A stretch of 64,000 nucleotides of DNA from Verrucomicrobiota bacterium (GTDB taxonomy: Bacteria > Verrucomicrobiota > Verrucomicrobiia > CAIQCK01), in NCBI GenBank assembly GCA_016235595.1, contig JACRJX010000026.1, positions 115,131-179,130 of the forward strand, in the 5' to 3' direction. Below are positions 33,228-43,944 of this stretch, piece by piece. Position 1 is the first letter of the stretch; each line of letters opens with the position of its first letter. The notes below the pieces were generated by a model, which saw only the letters and a list, made by a program, of their open reading frames with translations, did not search any database and was not told the DNA's origin. A program made the position numbers and the translations under genes.

Positions 33228-34565
33228 TCAAATCATCCACGGGCCGCGCATGGTGCGCGAGAGCATCTGCTGAGCCGAGTCGTCGCCGATGACGCACTCG
33301 GTGGCCGGGTTCCAGCGAACCTTCCGGCCCAACAGCATCGCAATGTTGCCGAGGTGGCCGACGGTGATGGAACGCTGCGCCACCTCGATGTTCGAGATGG
33401 GCGTGCCGCGGCTTTTCACGCAGTCGAGGAAATTGCGCCGGTGACCCTGCCGGTCGGCGAGGTTGCGCGACATGCCGTTGCTGAACTGCTCGCGGATGAG
33501 ACTCTTTGGCTCGGCGTCCACGCGGTTGCGGTCCACGTGAATCCATCCCTTCTCACCGAAGAAGCGGACGCCGTTCTTGAAAACATCCTCGCTGGCCACG
33601 GTCATCGTCTGACCACTGGCGAAGCGGCATTCGAAGCGGTAGGTGATGGGCGTGTCCCACAAACCTTCCGTGGGGAACTTCCCGACGCCCTCCACCTCGA
33701 CGGGACCGGTTTCTTCGGTGCCGAGGCCCCATTGCGCGATGTCAATGTGATGCGCGCCCCAGTCGGTAATCTGGCCACCGGCGTAGTCGCTGATCCAGCG
33801 GAAATTGAAATGGCATCGCTTCTCCGTGTAGGGGGCCCACGGCGCGGGACCGAGCCACATTTCGTAGTCGAACCCCTCCGGCACCGGCATGACCGGCTCC
33901 ACGCCCGTGGTCGGGCCGAAACCGATGCCCACCTCCGCGCTTTGCACCCGCCCGATGCGGCCGCTGCGGACCAGATTGCACGCAAACCGGAAATGCGGCA
34001 CCGAACGCTGCCAGCTGCCCGTCTGCCAGACGCGCCCAAACCGATTGACTGCGCTCACCATCGCGCGTCCCTCGGCCACCGTCAGCGCCAGCGGCTTCTC
34101 GCCGTAAATGTCCTTGCCCGCCGTCACGCCCATGATGGCCGGGATGGAATGCCAGTGGTCCGGCACCGAGAGGCAGAGCAGGTCAATGTCTTTGCGGGCG
34201 ATGACCTCGCGGAAATCATGAATCCGCGCGCAGCCGGTGTCATTGTAATGTCGGTTGACTTCTTCCGCGCCGGCCTTGAGCCGCGCCGCGTCCAGGTCGC
34301 ACACGGTCGTGATCTGGCAATCATCCTCGTTGAGAAAACCTTTCAGGTTGCGCAAGCCCATGCTGCCGATGCCGATGATGGCCATCGTGAGCCGCTTGCT
34401 GGGCGCTGGACGGCTCCCTACGCCGAGCGCCGAGGCGGGAATGAACAACGGAACGCCGCTGAGCGCCGCGGTGGTTGTGGCCGCGTGTTTGAGCCAGAGC
34501 CGCCGGCTCATTGTGTGGGGCGTGCGCGCGCGTTTCGTTGGTTGGTTGCCGGGTGTGGTATTCAT
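33228..34565 (-). CDS. Gfo/Idh/MocA-family oxidoreductase, TAT signal
   Basis: A 445-residue protein with a twin-arginine signal (MSRRLWLKHAATTTAALSG). The Rossmann motif is LTMAIIGIGSMGLRNL; DIYGEKPLALTVAEG carries the conserved family Lys. A YAGGQITDWGAHHIDIAQWGLG segment holds the active-site His region and is characteristic of the periplasmic subfamily seen in PVC bacteria. The C-terminal NFLDCVKSRGTPISNIEVAQRS motif also fits that subfamily. It lies upstream of the GH50-like gene on the same strand, separated by a 135-base gap with a dispersed repeat, and is divergent from the PHP gene. Substrate unknown. Confidence 0.85.
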   Translation of the reverse strand: MNTTPGNQPTKRARTPHTMSRRLWLKHAATTTAALSGVPLFIPASALGVGSRPAPSKRLTMAIIGIGSMGLRNLKGFLNEDDCQITTVCDLDAARLKAGAEEVNRHYNDTGCARIHDFREVIARKDIDLLCLSVPDHWHSIPAIMGVTAGKDIYGEKPLALTVAEGRAMVSAVNRFGRVWQTGSWQRSVPHFRFACNLVRSGRIGRVQSAEVGIGFGPTTGVEPVMPVPEGFDYEMWLGPAPWAPYTEKRCHFNFRWISDYAGGQITDWGAHHIDIAQWGLGTEETGPVEVEGVGKFPTEGLWDTPITYRFECRFASGQTMTVASEDVFKNGVRFFGEKGWIHVDRNRVDAEPKSLIREQFSNGMSRNLADRQGHRRNFLDCVKSRGTPISNIEVAQRSITVGHLGNIAMLLGRKVRWNPATECVIGDDSAQQMLSRTMRGPWMI

Positions 34566-34715
34566 GACGCAACAATCTGGGCGATAGATTTACACCTTTA
34601 AGTCCCGGAGAGAAGAGTTTTCTTGGATAGCGCCGCACCTGATCGAGACGACCGGTCAGACGGGTTGCTGTGGTTGTTCTTGAGTCAGGTGAGGGTTGCA
34701 GTAATGTGACGGGTG

Positions 34716-35480
34716 ATGCTGAAATGCGACTTTCATATCCACACGCGTGAGGATCCGCTGGATTGTTGCACGCACAGCGCACGGGACGTGATTGAGAAGG
34801 CTGCGGCGCTGAAGTTCGATGTGCTGGCGTTTACGTTTCACGGGCGCGTGCTGGATGACCCGGCGTTGACGGCGTTGGCGCGGGAGCGTGGAATATTGCT
34901 GATCCCCGGTTGCGAGGTGTTTGTGGAGAGACGGGAGGTCTTGTGCCTGAACATCACGCAGGCCGAGGTGGATCGGATACGCACGTTCGAGGATTTGCGC
35001 GCGTGGAAAGCGGCGAAGGGGGAGGCAGGGCTGGTGATCGCGCCGCATCCGTTATATCCAGTGACGTCGTGTTTGCGGCAAAAGTTTTTCGATCATCTCG
35101 ACCTATGGGATGCGGTGGAATACTGCCACATGCACATGCGGGGACTGAATTTCAACCGCAAGGCGGAACTCGTGGCGAAGGAGCGCGGGTTGCCGTTTGT
35201 TGGCACGAGCGACGCGCACGAGTTGTTCATGTTTGGGAAGAATCACACGCTGGTGGATGCGGAGAAGGAGACGGTGTCAGTGTTTCGCGCCATCCGCGAC
35301 GGCAGGACGCAGTACTATGCGCCGCCGTTGTCACCGTGGGGCGCATTCAAGGTTCTTGCCGTCATGGAGGTGTGGGATCGACTGCTGCGTATGTTTACGG
35401 CACAGGGTCGGGCGAAAGTCCGGGCCAGAAAACAGCAGCGTAAACGATCGGAACGCGCGGCGGAGGCGGGCAGCAGTTAG
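34716..35480 (+). CDS. PHP-domain metal-dependent phosphoesterase-like protein
   Basis: A 254-residue protein. The PHP metal motifs are present: CDFHIHTRED at the start (HxH), LAFTFHGR, PGCEVFVER (Glu), VIAPHPLYP (His), and GTSDAHELFMFG (Asp-x-His) near residue 170. PHP proteins hydrolyse phosphoesters, including histidinol phosphate, 3',5'-bisphosphates and polymerase proofreading substrates. The C-terminal ~40 residues are basic and low-complexity. An in-frame GTG at 34713 precedes the preferred ATG. It sits 62 bases before cstA on the same strand. The specific substrate cannot be assigned. Confidence 0.75.
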   Translation: MLKCDFHIHTREDPLDCCTHSARDVIEKAAALKFDVLAFTFHGRVLDDPALTALARERGILLIPGCEVFVERREVLCLNITQAEVDRIRTFEDLRAWKAAKGEAGLVIAPHPLYPVTSCLRQKFFDHLDLWDAVEYCHMHMRGLNFNRKAELVAKERGLPFVGTSDAHELFMFGKNHTLVDAEKETVSVFRAIRDGRTQYYAPPLSPWGAFKVLAVMEVWDRLLRMFTAQGRAKVRARKQQRKRSERAAEAGSS

Positions 35481-35542
35481 TGCCGGTCTGCGGCTGTCGT
35501 TGATCCGCAGTGCACGAGTCGTAGAGTGCGAACAATCCAACA

Positions 35543-37762
<2,220 letters not shown>

Positions 37763-37786
37763 TGAATGAGGAGGAAGTGATTTTTT

Positions 37787-39082
37787 ATGGCTGACTGTGA
37801 GATCATTGCCACGGGCACGGAACTGTTGTTGGGCTACGTCGTCAACACACACCCGAACTACATTGCGCCGCGGCTCGGTTCGCTCGGCATACGCGTTCCT
37901 CGTGTTGTCACGGTGGGCGACGATAGCCAAACGATGACAGATGCGGTGAGGCAGGCGTTGCGGCGGGCTGACTTGGTCATTGTGACCGGTGGCTTGGGGC
38001 CGACCTCGGATGATGTGACGCGCGACGTGGTTGCCGAATTGCTCGGTAGAAAACTGCATAGCAACTTGGAAGTGCTGGAGAGGATCAAAGCGCGGTTTCG
38101 GGCCCGGAAGGTGCGGATGCCGAAGGTCATCGCAGTTCAGGCGCAGGTGCCGGAGGGTGCGAAGGTGTTGCCAAATGATCACGGCACCGCGCCGGGGCTG
38201 GCGTTGGACGCAGAGGTGGAAACGCGTGATGAGCGGTCAAACCTCCCCGGAATGCGCGAGCCAAAGAGTGGCGTCTTGCAGCGGCTGATCATTCTGCTAC
38301 CGGGACCGCCGCGCGAGTTGAAACCGATGTTCGACAACTATGTCATGCCATTGCTGCGTGAGCGCGGCTATGCAACGCCAACAGCGTGCCGGGTGCTTCG
38401 CACGGTTGGGGTGGGGGAGAGTTGGGTGGCGGAGATGGTTGAGCCGCTCGTCAAGGGAAGATCCGGCGTGGAACTGGGCTACTGTGCGCGGCCCAATGAG
38501 GTGGATGTGCGGGTGATCACGCGCGGGCCGAAAGCCGCAGCACAAGCGGATGAACTGGAAAGACGCATTCGCAAGAAGCTCGGCGACATTATTTTCGGGG
38601 GCGAAAACGACCGGCTGGAAGATATCGTCGTGCAGGACTTGATTCGCCGAAAACAGAAGCTGGCGACGGCGGAGAGTTGCACTGGCGGGTTGCTCGCGAG
38701 CCGCATCACGAATGTCAATGGCAGCAGCGAAGTGTTCATGGAAGGCATTGTTTGCTACAGCAATGAAACGAAGGTGCGCGATGTCGGTGTGAAACGGAGG
38801 ACGCTGGAGGCGCACGGCGCCGTCAGCCGGCAAGTGGCGCACGAACTCGCTGTGGGCATCCGACAGCACGCTGGCACGAATTTCGGCGTCGGTATTACAG
38901 GCATTGCCGGTCCGACAGGCGGCACGCCGAAGAAGCCGGTCGGCTTGGTATTCATTGCGGTTGCCGGACCACGCAGGACGGAAGTGCGGCGGGCGATCTA
39001 CCACTACGACCGCGAGGCGTTCAAGTTTGTGGTAACGCAGACCGCGCTCGATATGCTGCGGCGGGCGATGAAGGTATCGTAA
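37787..39082 (+). CDS. cinA: CinA: MoCF-like domain plus nicotinamide-nucleotide amidase
   Basis: A 431-residue two-domain protein. Residues ~1-170 are the MoCF/COG1058 domain (IIATGTELLLGYVVNTHPNYIA, VTGGLGPTSDDVTRDVVAELLGR, VLPNDHGTAPGL), and ~270-431 the CinA C-terminal amidase (ATAESCTGGLLASRITNVNGSS, FGVGITGIAGPTGGTPKKPVGLVFIA). The C-terminal domain hydrolyses nicotinamide mononucleotide in NAD recycling. The N-terminal domain handles ADP-ribose-type substrates. An AGGAGG ribosome site lies unusually far (about 12 bases) before the ATG. The gene precedes thpR by 18 bases, a common bacterial pairing. Confidence 0.93.
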   Translation: MADCEIIATGTELLLGYVVNTHPNYIAPRLGSLGIRVPRVVTVGDDSQTMTDAVRQALRRADLVIVTGGLGPTSDDVTRDVVAELLGRKLHSNLEVLERIKARFRARKVRMPKVIAVQAQVPEGAKVLPNDHGTAPGLALDAEVETRDERSNLPGMREPKSGVLQRLIILLPGPPRELKPMFDNYVMPLLRERGYATPTACRVLRTVGVGESWVAEMVEPLVKGRSGVELGYCARPNEVDVRVITRGPKAAAQADELERRIRKKLGDIIFGGENDRLEDIVVQDLIRRKQKLATAESCTGGLLASRITNVNGSSEVFMEGIVCYSNETKVRDVGVKRRTLEAHGAVSRQVAHELAVGIRQHAGTNFGVGITGIAGPTGGTPKKPVGLVFIAVAGPRRTEVRRAIYHYDREAFKFVVTQTALDMLRRAMKVS

Positions 39083-39100
39083 CGGGAGTTGTTATCTGTC

Positions 39101-39661
39101 ATGCGCTTGTTCATTGCAGTGGATGTCACGGAAGAAGTCCGGACGGCCGTCGCCAGACAGGCGGCGCTGTTACGCGAGGCGAACTGCGATGTGGGATGGG
39201 TGAAGCCGGAAAATTTTCACCTGACGCTGAAGTTTCTTGGCGAAACGCCGGACGGGCGGCTCGACGACATCAAAGCGTCGCTTGATCTGATAGCGGCGTC
39301 GCGGGCGGCGTTTGAGTTGGAATTGCGCGGCATGGGCTGCTTCCCGGAGCGTGGCGCTCCGCGCGTCGTGTGGGTTGGCGCTGGCGCTGGCCGGGACGCA
39401 CTGGCGGCCGTGGCGCGTGATGTCGAAGGTGCGATGGAGGACCTGGGTTTCCCGCGTGAGCAACGGGACTTCGCGGCCCACCTGACGATCGGGCGCGTGC
39501 GCAGCCCCCGTGGCGCCGAACGGTTGCGCCATCGGTTGGAGGCGGAAGCGGATACCGGCTTCGGACGCTGCGTTGTGGATGAGATCAGGCTCTACAAGAG
39601 CACATTGGCATCCGGCGGCTCAGTTTATGACTTGTTGCACGCGGCGAAGCTGGGAGCGTAG
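39101..39661 (+). CDS. thpR: RNA 2',3'-cyclic phosphodiesterase (2H family)
   Basis: A 186-residue 2H-phosphoesterase. The two catalytic tetrapeptides are HLTL in NFHLTLKFLG and HLTI in FAAHLTIGRV. The start MRLFIAVDV and the ending LYKSTLASGGSVYDLLH are family hallmarks. It opens 2',3'-cyclic phosphates on RNA. The ATG at 39101 gives the conserved start; a TTG at 39089 is in frame but would add four residues not seen in the family. Likely co-transcribed with cinA. Confidence 0.9.
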   Translation: MRLFIAVDVTEEVRTAVARQAALLREANCDVGWVKPENFHLTLKFLGETPDGRLDDIKASLDLIAASRAAFELELRGMGCFPERGAPRVVWVGAGAGRDALAAVARDVEGAMEDLGFPREQRDFAAHLTIGRVRSPRGAERLRHRLEAEADTGFGRCVVDEIRLYKSTLASGGSVYDLLHAAKLGA

Positions 39662-39747
39662 TGCCACTTGGGGCAGGTCCCGCGCCTTGACGCCGGACCA
39701 AGGTTGCGTTTAGCATCCGCGCCGTTTGATTAAACAGGAAAACACGC

Positions 39748-41358
39748 ATGTCTGTGCCTGAACTTCCAGAACGATTGAACGCGGCGACGGTGCTGGTGGA
39801 TTCCCACCTGGCAGCCGGCCGCGGCGAGAAGCCGGCGATCCTGAGCGGGGACGAGGTCATCACCTACGCGAAGTTGGTGGAGAACGTCAACCGCGTGGGC
39901 AACGCTTTGCGCGCACTCGGGGTGCGGGTGGAGCAGCGCGTGGCCATCCTGATGCGGGACTGCCCGGAGTGCGTGTATGCGTTCTTTGGCGCGATGAAGA
40001 TTGGCGCGGTGCCCATTCCGATCAATACCATCCTGGGCGCCAAGGACTACGAGTATATCCTCAACGACAGCCGCGCCCACGTGTTGATTGTCGAGCCTGA
40101 CCTGCTGAATCACATCATGGAAATCCGCGCGCATCTGGATTTTCTAGAGCACATTGTTGTCGGCGAGACGGGTGATGGCGGGCCGTTGGTGTTGAGGAAT
40201 CTGATGGCGAAGGCTTCTCCAAAACTGGAGGCGGCCAAGACCACCAAGGACGATGCGGCGTTCTGGCTCTATAGCTCTGGCACGACGGGTTATCCGAAGG
40301 GCACGGTTCATCTGCATCACGACATGATCGTTTCGGCGGACGCGTATGCGCGCGACACGATCGGGATGACGGAAGATGACGTGTCGTTTTCTGTCGCGAA
40401 GCTGTTCTTCGCATATGGCCTGGGCAACGGCCTCTATTTTCCGTTGCGGACCGGCGGGACGACCGTGTTGTTGCGTGAGCGGCCTTTGCCGGACAAGGCT
40501 TTTGAAATGGTGGATCGCTACCAACCAACCGTGTTTTTTGGTGTCCCGACCAGCTACGCATCCATGCTGCACTTGGCTGAGAAAACGGGCCGGACAAAGC
40601 TCGGCAAGGTCCGGATGTGCGTTTCCGCCGGCGAGCCGCTGCCGAAACCGTTGTTTGAAAAGTGGAGAAAACGTTTCGGCGTCGACATCCTGGATGGCAT
40701 CGGTTCCACCGAGATTTTGCACATCTACATCTCGAACCGTCCGGGCAAGACCCGGCCGGGCAGCACTGGACAAATCGTGCCGGGCTATGAGGCGATGATC
40801 GTGGATGACGACGGCAGGGAACTGCCGCCCGGACACACGGGCACGCTGCTCATCAAGGGCGAGAGCGTGGCGGCCGGTTACTGGAACAAGCACGAACAGA
40901 CGAAAGAAACGTTCCGCGGCGAGTGGGTCAACACCCATGACAAGTTCTCCGTGGATGCCGACGGCTACTACTGGTATTCGGGAAGAACCGACGACATGTT
41001 CAAGGTCAGCGGCCTCGCGGTCTGGCCGGCGGACGTTGAACACGTTCTTCATGAACATCCAGCCGTATTGGAGAGCGGAGTCATTGGGGTGCAGGATGAA
41101 GATGGCCTGACGAAGGTTCGGGCCTACGTGGTGCTCAAGGACAACTGTCCGCCGACGCAGGAGCTGGTGCGTGAGTTGCAGGCGTTTGTGAAATCCAACA
41201 CCGCGCCGCACAAGTATCCTCGCTCCATCGTCTTCATCAAAGAGATGCCCAAGACCGCCAGCGGCAAGATTCAACGCTACAAACTCCGCAAAATGGCCGC
41301 CGCGCACGTCGGCAAATCGCACGCGGATGTCATATCTCATCACGACTTGAGTCCCTGA
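39748..41358 (+). CDS. Benzoate-CoA ligase-family acyl-CoA synthetase
   Basis: A 536-residue ANL-superfamily ligase. Core motifs are YSSGTTGYPKG (P-loop), ILDGIGSTEILHIYISNRPG (A5 motif), YWYSGRTDDMFKVSG (A8 hinge) and PKTASGKIQRYKLR (A10, catalytic Lys). The GIGSTEILHIYISN wording marks the benzoate-/4-hydroxybenzoate-CoA ligase branch. It activates an aromatic or related carboxylate with ATP and CoA. An AGGAAAAC site precedes the ATG. No ring reductase, thioesterase or other aromatic genes are next to it, so the physiological acid is unknown. Confidence 0.85.
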   Translation: MSVPELPERLNAATVLVDSHLAAGRGEKPAILSGDEVITYAKLVENVNRVGNALRALGVRVEQRVAILMRDCPECVYAFFGAMKIGAVPIPINTILGAKDYEYILNDSRAHVLIVEPDLLNHIMEIRAHLDFLEHIVVGETGDGGPLVLRNLMAKASPKLEAAKTTKDDAAFWLYSSGTTGYPKGTVHLHHDMIVSADAYARDTIGMTEDDVSFSVAKLFFAYGLGNGLYFPLRTGGTTVLLRERPLPDKAFEMVDRYQPTVFFGVPTSYASMLHLAEKTGRTKLGKVRMCVSAGEPLPKPLFEKWRKRFGVDILDGIGSTEILHIYISNRPGKTRPGSTGQIVPGYEAMIVDDDGRELPPGHTGTLLIKGESVAAGYWNKHEQTKETFRGEWVNTHDKFSVDADGYYWYSGRTDDMFKVSGLAVWPADVEHVLHEHPAVLESGVIGVQDEDGLTKVRAYVVLKDNCPPTQELVRELQAFVKSNTAPHKYPRSIVFIKEMPKTASGKIQRYKLRKMAAAHVGKSHADVISHHDLSP

Positions 41359-41448
41359 GACAGTCGCGTCCTGATCATCGGAAGCACGGGTGTTTCAGGC
41401 GAGGCGACCGACACTACAACGGCAGCGTGAAGCGTTCTTCCGTGCTGC

Positions 41449-41811
41449 TCAGCGGTAGGAGGTGGGGCGGCGCGGCGGTTCTTCCAACCTGGCAGCGGCA
41501 TGGCGATCCGATTTCCTGGCGACTGCAATGGCGATCACCGGAATGAGGATGATGGCGGCGAACCAAATGACGTTGGCCAGCACACTGGTCGTGGCACCCA
41601 GGACTTTGTGATTCTGTGCGAGCTTGTCAATCCATGACTCCGCTAGAATCGTGCCCCATTCCAGAGCCTTGCCCGTTGCGAAGCCGGCCGCTCCGAAGAT
41701 GATGGACGCCATGAAACTGGCGATACTGCTCCGGTGCCGTCCCCAGAGCCAGCCGGCGACAAATCCAACGGCGCCGTAAACCAGAGTTACAATGTCATAG
41801 GGATTGAACAT
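41449..41811 (-). CDS. Small membrane protein, unknown function
   Basis: A 120-residue protein starting at ATG 41811 with CTGGAA upstream. It has three likely membrane segments: VTLVYGAVGFVAGWLWG, SIASFMASIIFGAAGFATG and SVLANVIWFAAIILIPVIAIAVA. The tail is basic and proline-rich. A longer frame upstream has no coding character. It is divergent from the uroporphyrinogen-decarboxylase-like gene and convergent with the CoA-ligase gene. I do not recognise the family. Confidence 0.6.
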   Translation of the reverse strand: MFNPYDIVTLVYGAVGFVAGWLWGRHRSSIASFMASIIFGAAGFATGKALEWGTILAESWIDKLAQNHKVLGATTSVLANVIWFAAIILIPVIAIAVARKSDRHAAARLEEPPRRPTSYR

Positions 41812-42077
41812 ACGTTCCAGTGGTTGTTGCCTGGCTGTTTGTCTTTGGCTGTCTTCGTCTACACCTGCCACTCCAACAGACCTGTAGCGTAAAACACACC
41901 CGCTTGAGTGTCGAGGGTGATTCGACTTCTCGATCCAGCTCGTGGCAACTGCAAGATCGTTTGGATTTCTATCCAATCGCCAGTTCGCAGCGGCCACACC
42001 CGCACCTCGGCCGCCACTTCTTCTTGTCGTCATCGTCCCCGCCGCATACGCTGGCCGGCGTCGGAGATGCGACGGCT

Positions 42078-43085
42078 ATGAACTCACGCGAGCGATTCCT
42101 GACGGCGTTGACGGGCGGCAAGCCGGACCGCGCCCCGCTGGCCCACGTCGCCGCCATGACCACCGTCGAACTTCAGCAGTCCACCGGTTGTTTCATGCCG
42201 GCGGTCCACCTCGACGCCGAGCAACAGGCGCGACTCATGGCGGCCAACCACGACACCCTCGGCTTTGACGCCGTCAGCTTCATCATCAACTACTTTGGCG
42301 AACCGGCCGCGCTTGGCGCTGAGATGGATTGGGGAGCGCCCGACCGATTGCCAACGTTCAAGTCAAACCCCTGGTGCACGCCCGATGACGCTGTCATACC
42401 CGGCGACCTCCTCGATCGTCAGCCCTTGAAGACGTGCCTGGAGACCATCCGCGTCGCCAAGCAGCGTTACGGTGACCGCATGGCAGTGCTTGGAAAGATC
42501 ATGGGACCGTTCTCCATGCTTCAGGCCATGCATGGCGTCGAGAATGTCCTCATGGGACTCTTGGACGCGCCGTCCCAGATTGCAGCGTTCCTCGACGTGT
42601 GTGTCGAGGTTCTCGTGCGCCACGCCAACGCCCAGTTCGAGGCGGGCGCTGATGCCATCTCGATTGGCGAGGGTGGGGCGGGTGCGCGCATGATCTCCCC
42701 CGAGGCGTATGAGACCTGCCTCCTGCCAGTCCACCAGCGCCTGATTTCCCGCATCCAAGGTCCCACGATCCTGCATGTTTGCGGCGACGTGCGCAGCCGG
42801 CTTCACCTGCTGGCTCAGACCGGCATGACCTGCTTCAACTTCGATTGGGCTGTGCCGCCGGCGGAAATGGTGGCTGCTGCGGCGGGCCGTTACACCCTCA
42901 TGGGTAACATCAATACCACCGACCTGCTCTGCGCCACCCCTGCGGAGATTGCGCGTCAAGTGGACGAGAACGTTGCTGCTGGCGTCCACGTCGTCAGTCC
43001 CGGCTGCGCCACCAGTCCCTGTTGTCCCAACGCCAACCTTCGCGCGATGGCCGATGCCATCGGTCGGCACGAAGCAGCGCGGTGA
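42078..43085 (+). CDS. Uroporphyrinogen decarboxylase/MtaA-CmuA-family methyltransferase-like protein
   Basis: A 335-residue TIM-barrel protein. The start NSRERFLTALTGGKPDRAP is the conserved HemE/MtaA opening. The zinc-type motif of corrinoid methyltransferases (His-x-Cys ... Cys) is present: H233 and C235 in ILHVCGD, with C310 in VSPGCATS. The conserved end GVHVVSPGCATSPCCPNANLRAM suggests a MtaA/MtbA/CmuA-type methylcobamide:thiol methyltransferase rather than true HemE. No cognate corrinoid protein is adjacent. The ATG at 42078 has a GGAG upstream; the frame before it lacks coding character. Confidence 0.78.
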   Translation: MNSRERFLTALTGGKPDRAPLAHVAAMTTVELQQSTGCFMPAVHLDAEQQARLMAANHDTLGFDAVSFIINYFGEPAALGAEMDWGAPDRLPTFKSNPWCTPDDAVIPGDLLDRQPLKTCLETIRVAKQRYGDRMAVLGKIMGPFSMLQAMHGVENVLMGLLDAPSQIAAFLDVCVEVLVRHANAQFEAGADAISIGEGGAGARMISPEAYETCLLPVHQRLISRIQGPTILHVCGDVRSRLHLLAQTGMTCFNFDWAVPPAEMVAAAAGRYTLMGNINTTDLLCATPAEIARQVDENVAAGVHVVSPGCATSPCCPNANLRAMADAIGRHEAAR

Positions 43086-43186
43086 AACTGGGACGATGGT
43101 GGTCAGAAATCAGTCGTGAGGTCTGAGTGGGTCGCGCATGGAGGTTGTCCATCTACCTGAGGGCGTGGGAGAATCAGCCGGCTTGC

Positions 43187-43816
43187 TCAGCCACCACTGC
43201 TTAGCTGGTCCTTTTGGTACTTGTCTTCTTGCTCAAGCAGGAATCTGGAGACATCGAGATGACCGCTCCACCGGGCGTAACACTCTGCGCGCACAGCCGG
43301 AACGCCTGCGTAGCAGGTGGGATCAGCACCGTGGGCAATGAGTAGTCGCGCGATTTCGAAGTGCCCCTGATGTGCAGCAATACTCAGAGGCGTCTCGACC
43401 ATGTCGTATGACTTGTGAATATTGGGATCTGCTCCTGAATCAAGCAACTGCTGCACAATCTCATATTGGTTGAACCAGCACGCATACATCAAAGCTGTCC
43501 AGCGTCGCGAATTCTGCTTATCGATCTTAGCTCCAGAGAGGATTAGATCGAACAGACTGCATAGGTTTCCCGAACATGCGGCAAGCATTAAGGGAGTGCG
43601 GTCGTCAATTGGGTCTGGTCGAGCAGTTGGCATTCGATGAAACCTGGCACATGGCATCCCGCAGATCTTGCACTTTGCCAGCGCAGCCGTTGAGATTTTC
43701 AGCAGGGTCTGTTTACGCCTTTGGCAATCGGTTGGAAAGCCTATTTGCAGCCCCGCACATTGGGCTGGAGATGGGAGAGAGAATGGATCGTGGCTTGCGA
43801 CTTTGCAGCGAGACAT
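43187..43816 (-). CDS. Ankyrin-repeat protein
   Basis: A frame of 209 residues. From about residue 70 four ankyrin repeats are clear: TPLMLAACSGNLCSLFDLILSGAKID, TALMYACWFNQYEIVQQLLDSGADPN, TPLSIAAHQGHFEIARLLIAHGADP, and a weaker last repeat ending DVSRFLLEQ. Upstream, CKICGMPCARF has a CxxCxxxC spacing that could bind a metal. The real start is uncertain: the ATG at 43816 has no clear ribosome site, and an internal ATG at the MPCARF position would remove two of the three Cys. Function unknown; ankyrin repeats mediate protein binding. Confidence 0.65.
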   Translation of the reverse strand: MSRCKVASHDPFSLPSPAQCAGLQIGFPTDCQRRKQTLLKISTAALAKCKICGMPCARFHRMPTARPDPIDDRTPLMLAACSGNLCSLFDLILSGAKIDKQNSRRWTALMYACWFNQYEIVQQLLDSGADPNIHKSYDMVETPLSIAAHQGHFEIARLLIAHGADPTCYAGVPAVRAECYARWSGHLDVSRFLLEQEDKYQKDQLSSGG

Positions 43817-43827
43817 GTCATTTCAAT

Positions 43828-43846
43828 CCCGCGACGGAGTCGCGGG
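43828..43846. repeat. Perfect GC-rich inverted repeat (8-bp arms, 3-base loop)
   Basis: The sequence CCCGCGAC-GGA-GTCGCGGG is a perfect palindromic hairpin between the ankyrin gene and the Fe-S aldo/keto reductase gene, ~100 bases beyond the latter's stop. There is no T-run, so it could be a REP-like element or a mRNA-end structure. Confidence 0.6.
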
Positions 43847-43944
43847 CTACGACCTGGGTAGGGCGAGCCAGTGACACTGTGACGTGGTTGGGGGGCAGAT
43901 CAGCGGAATACTTCGACTTGGCTGGCCAGACGTAGGTTCGAAGG

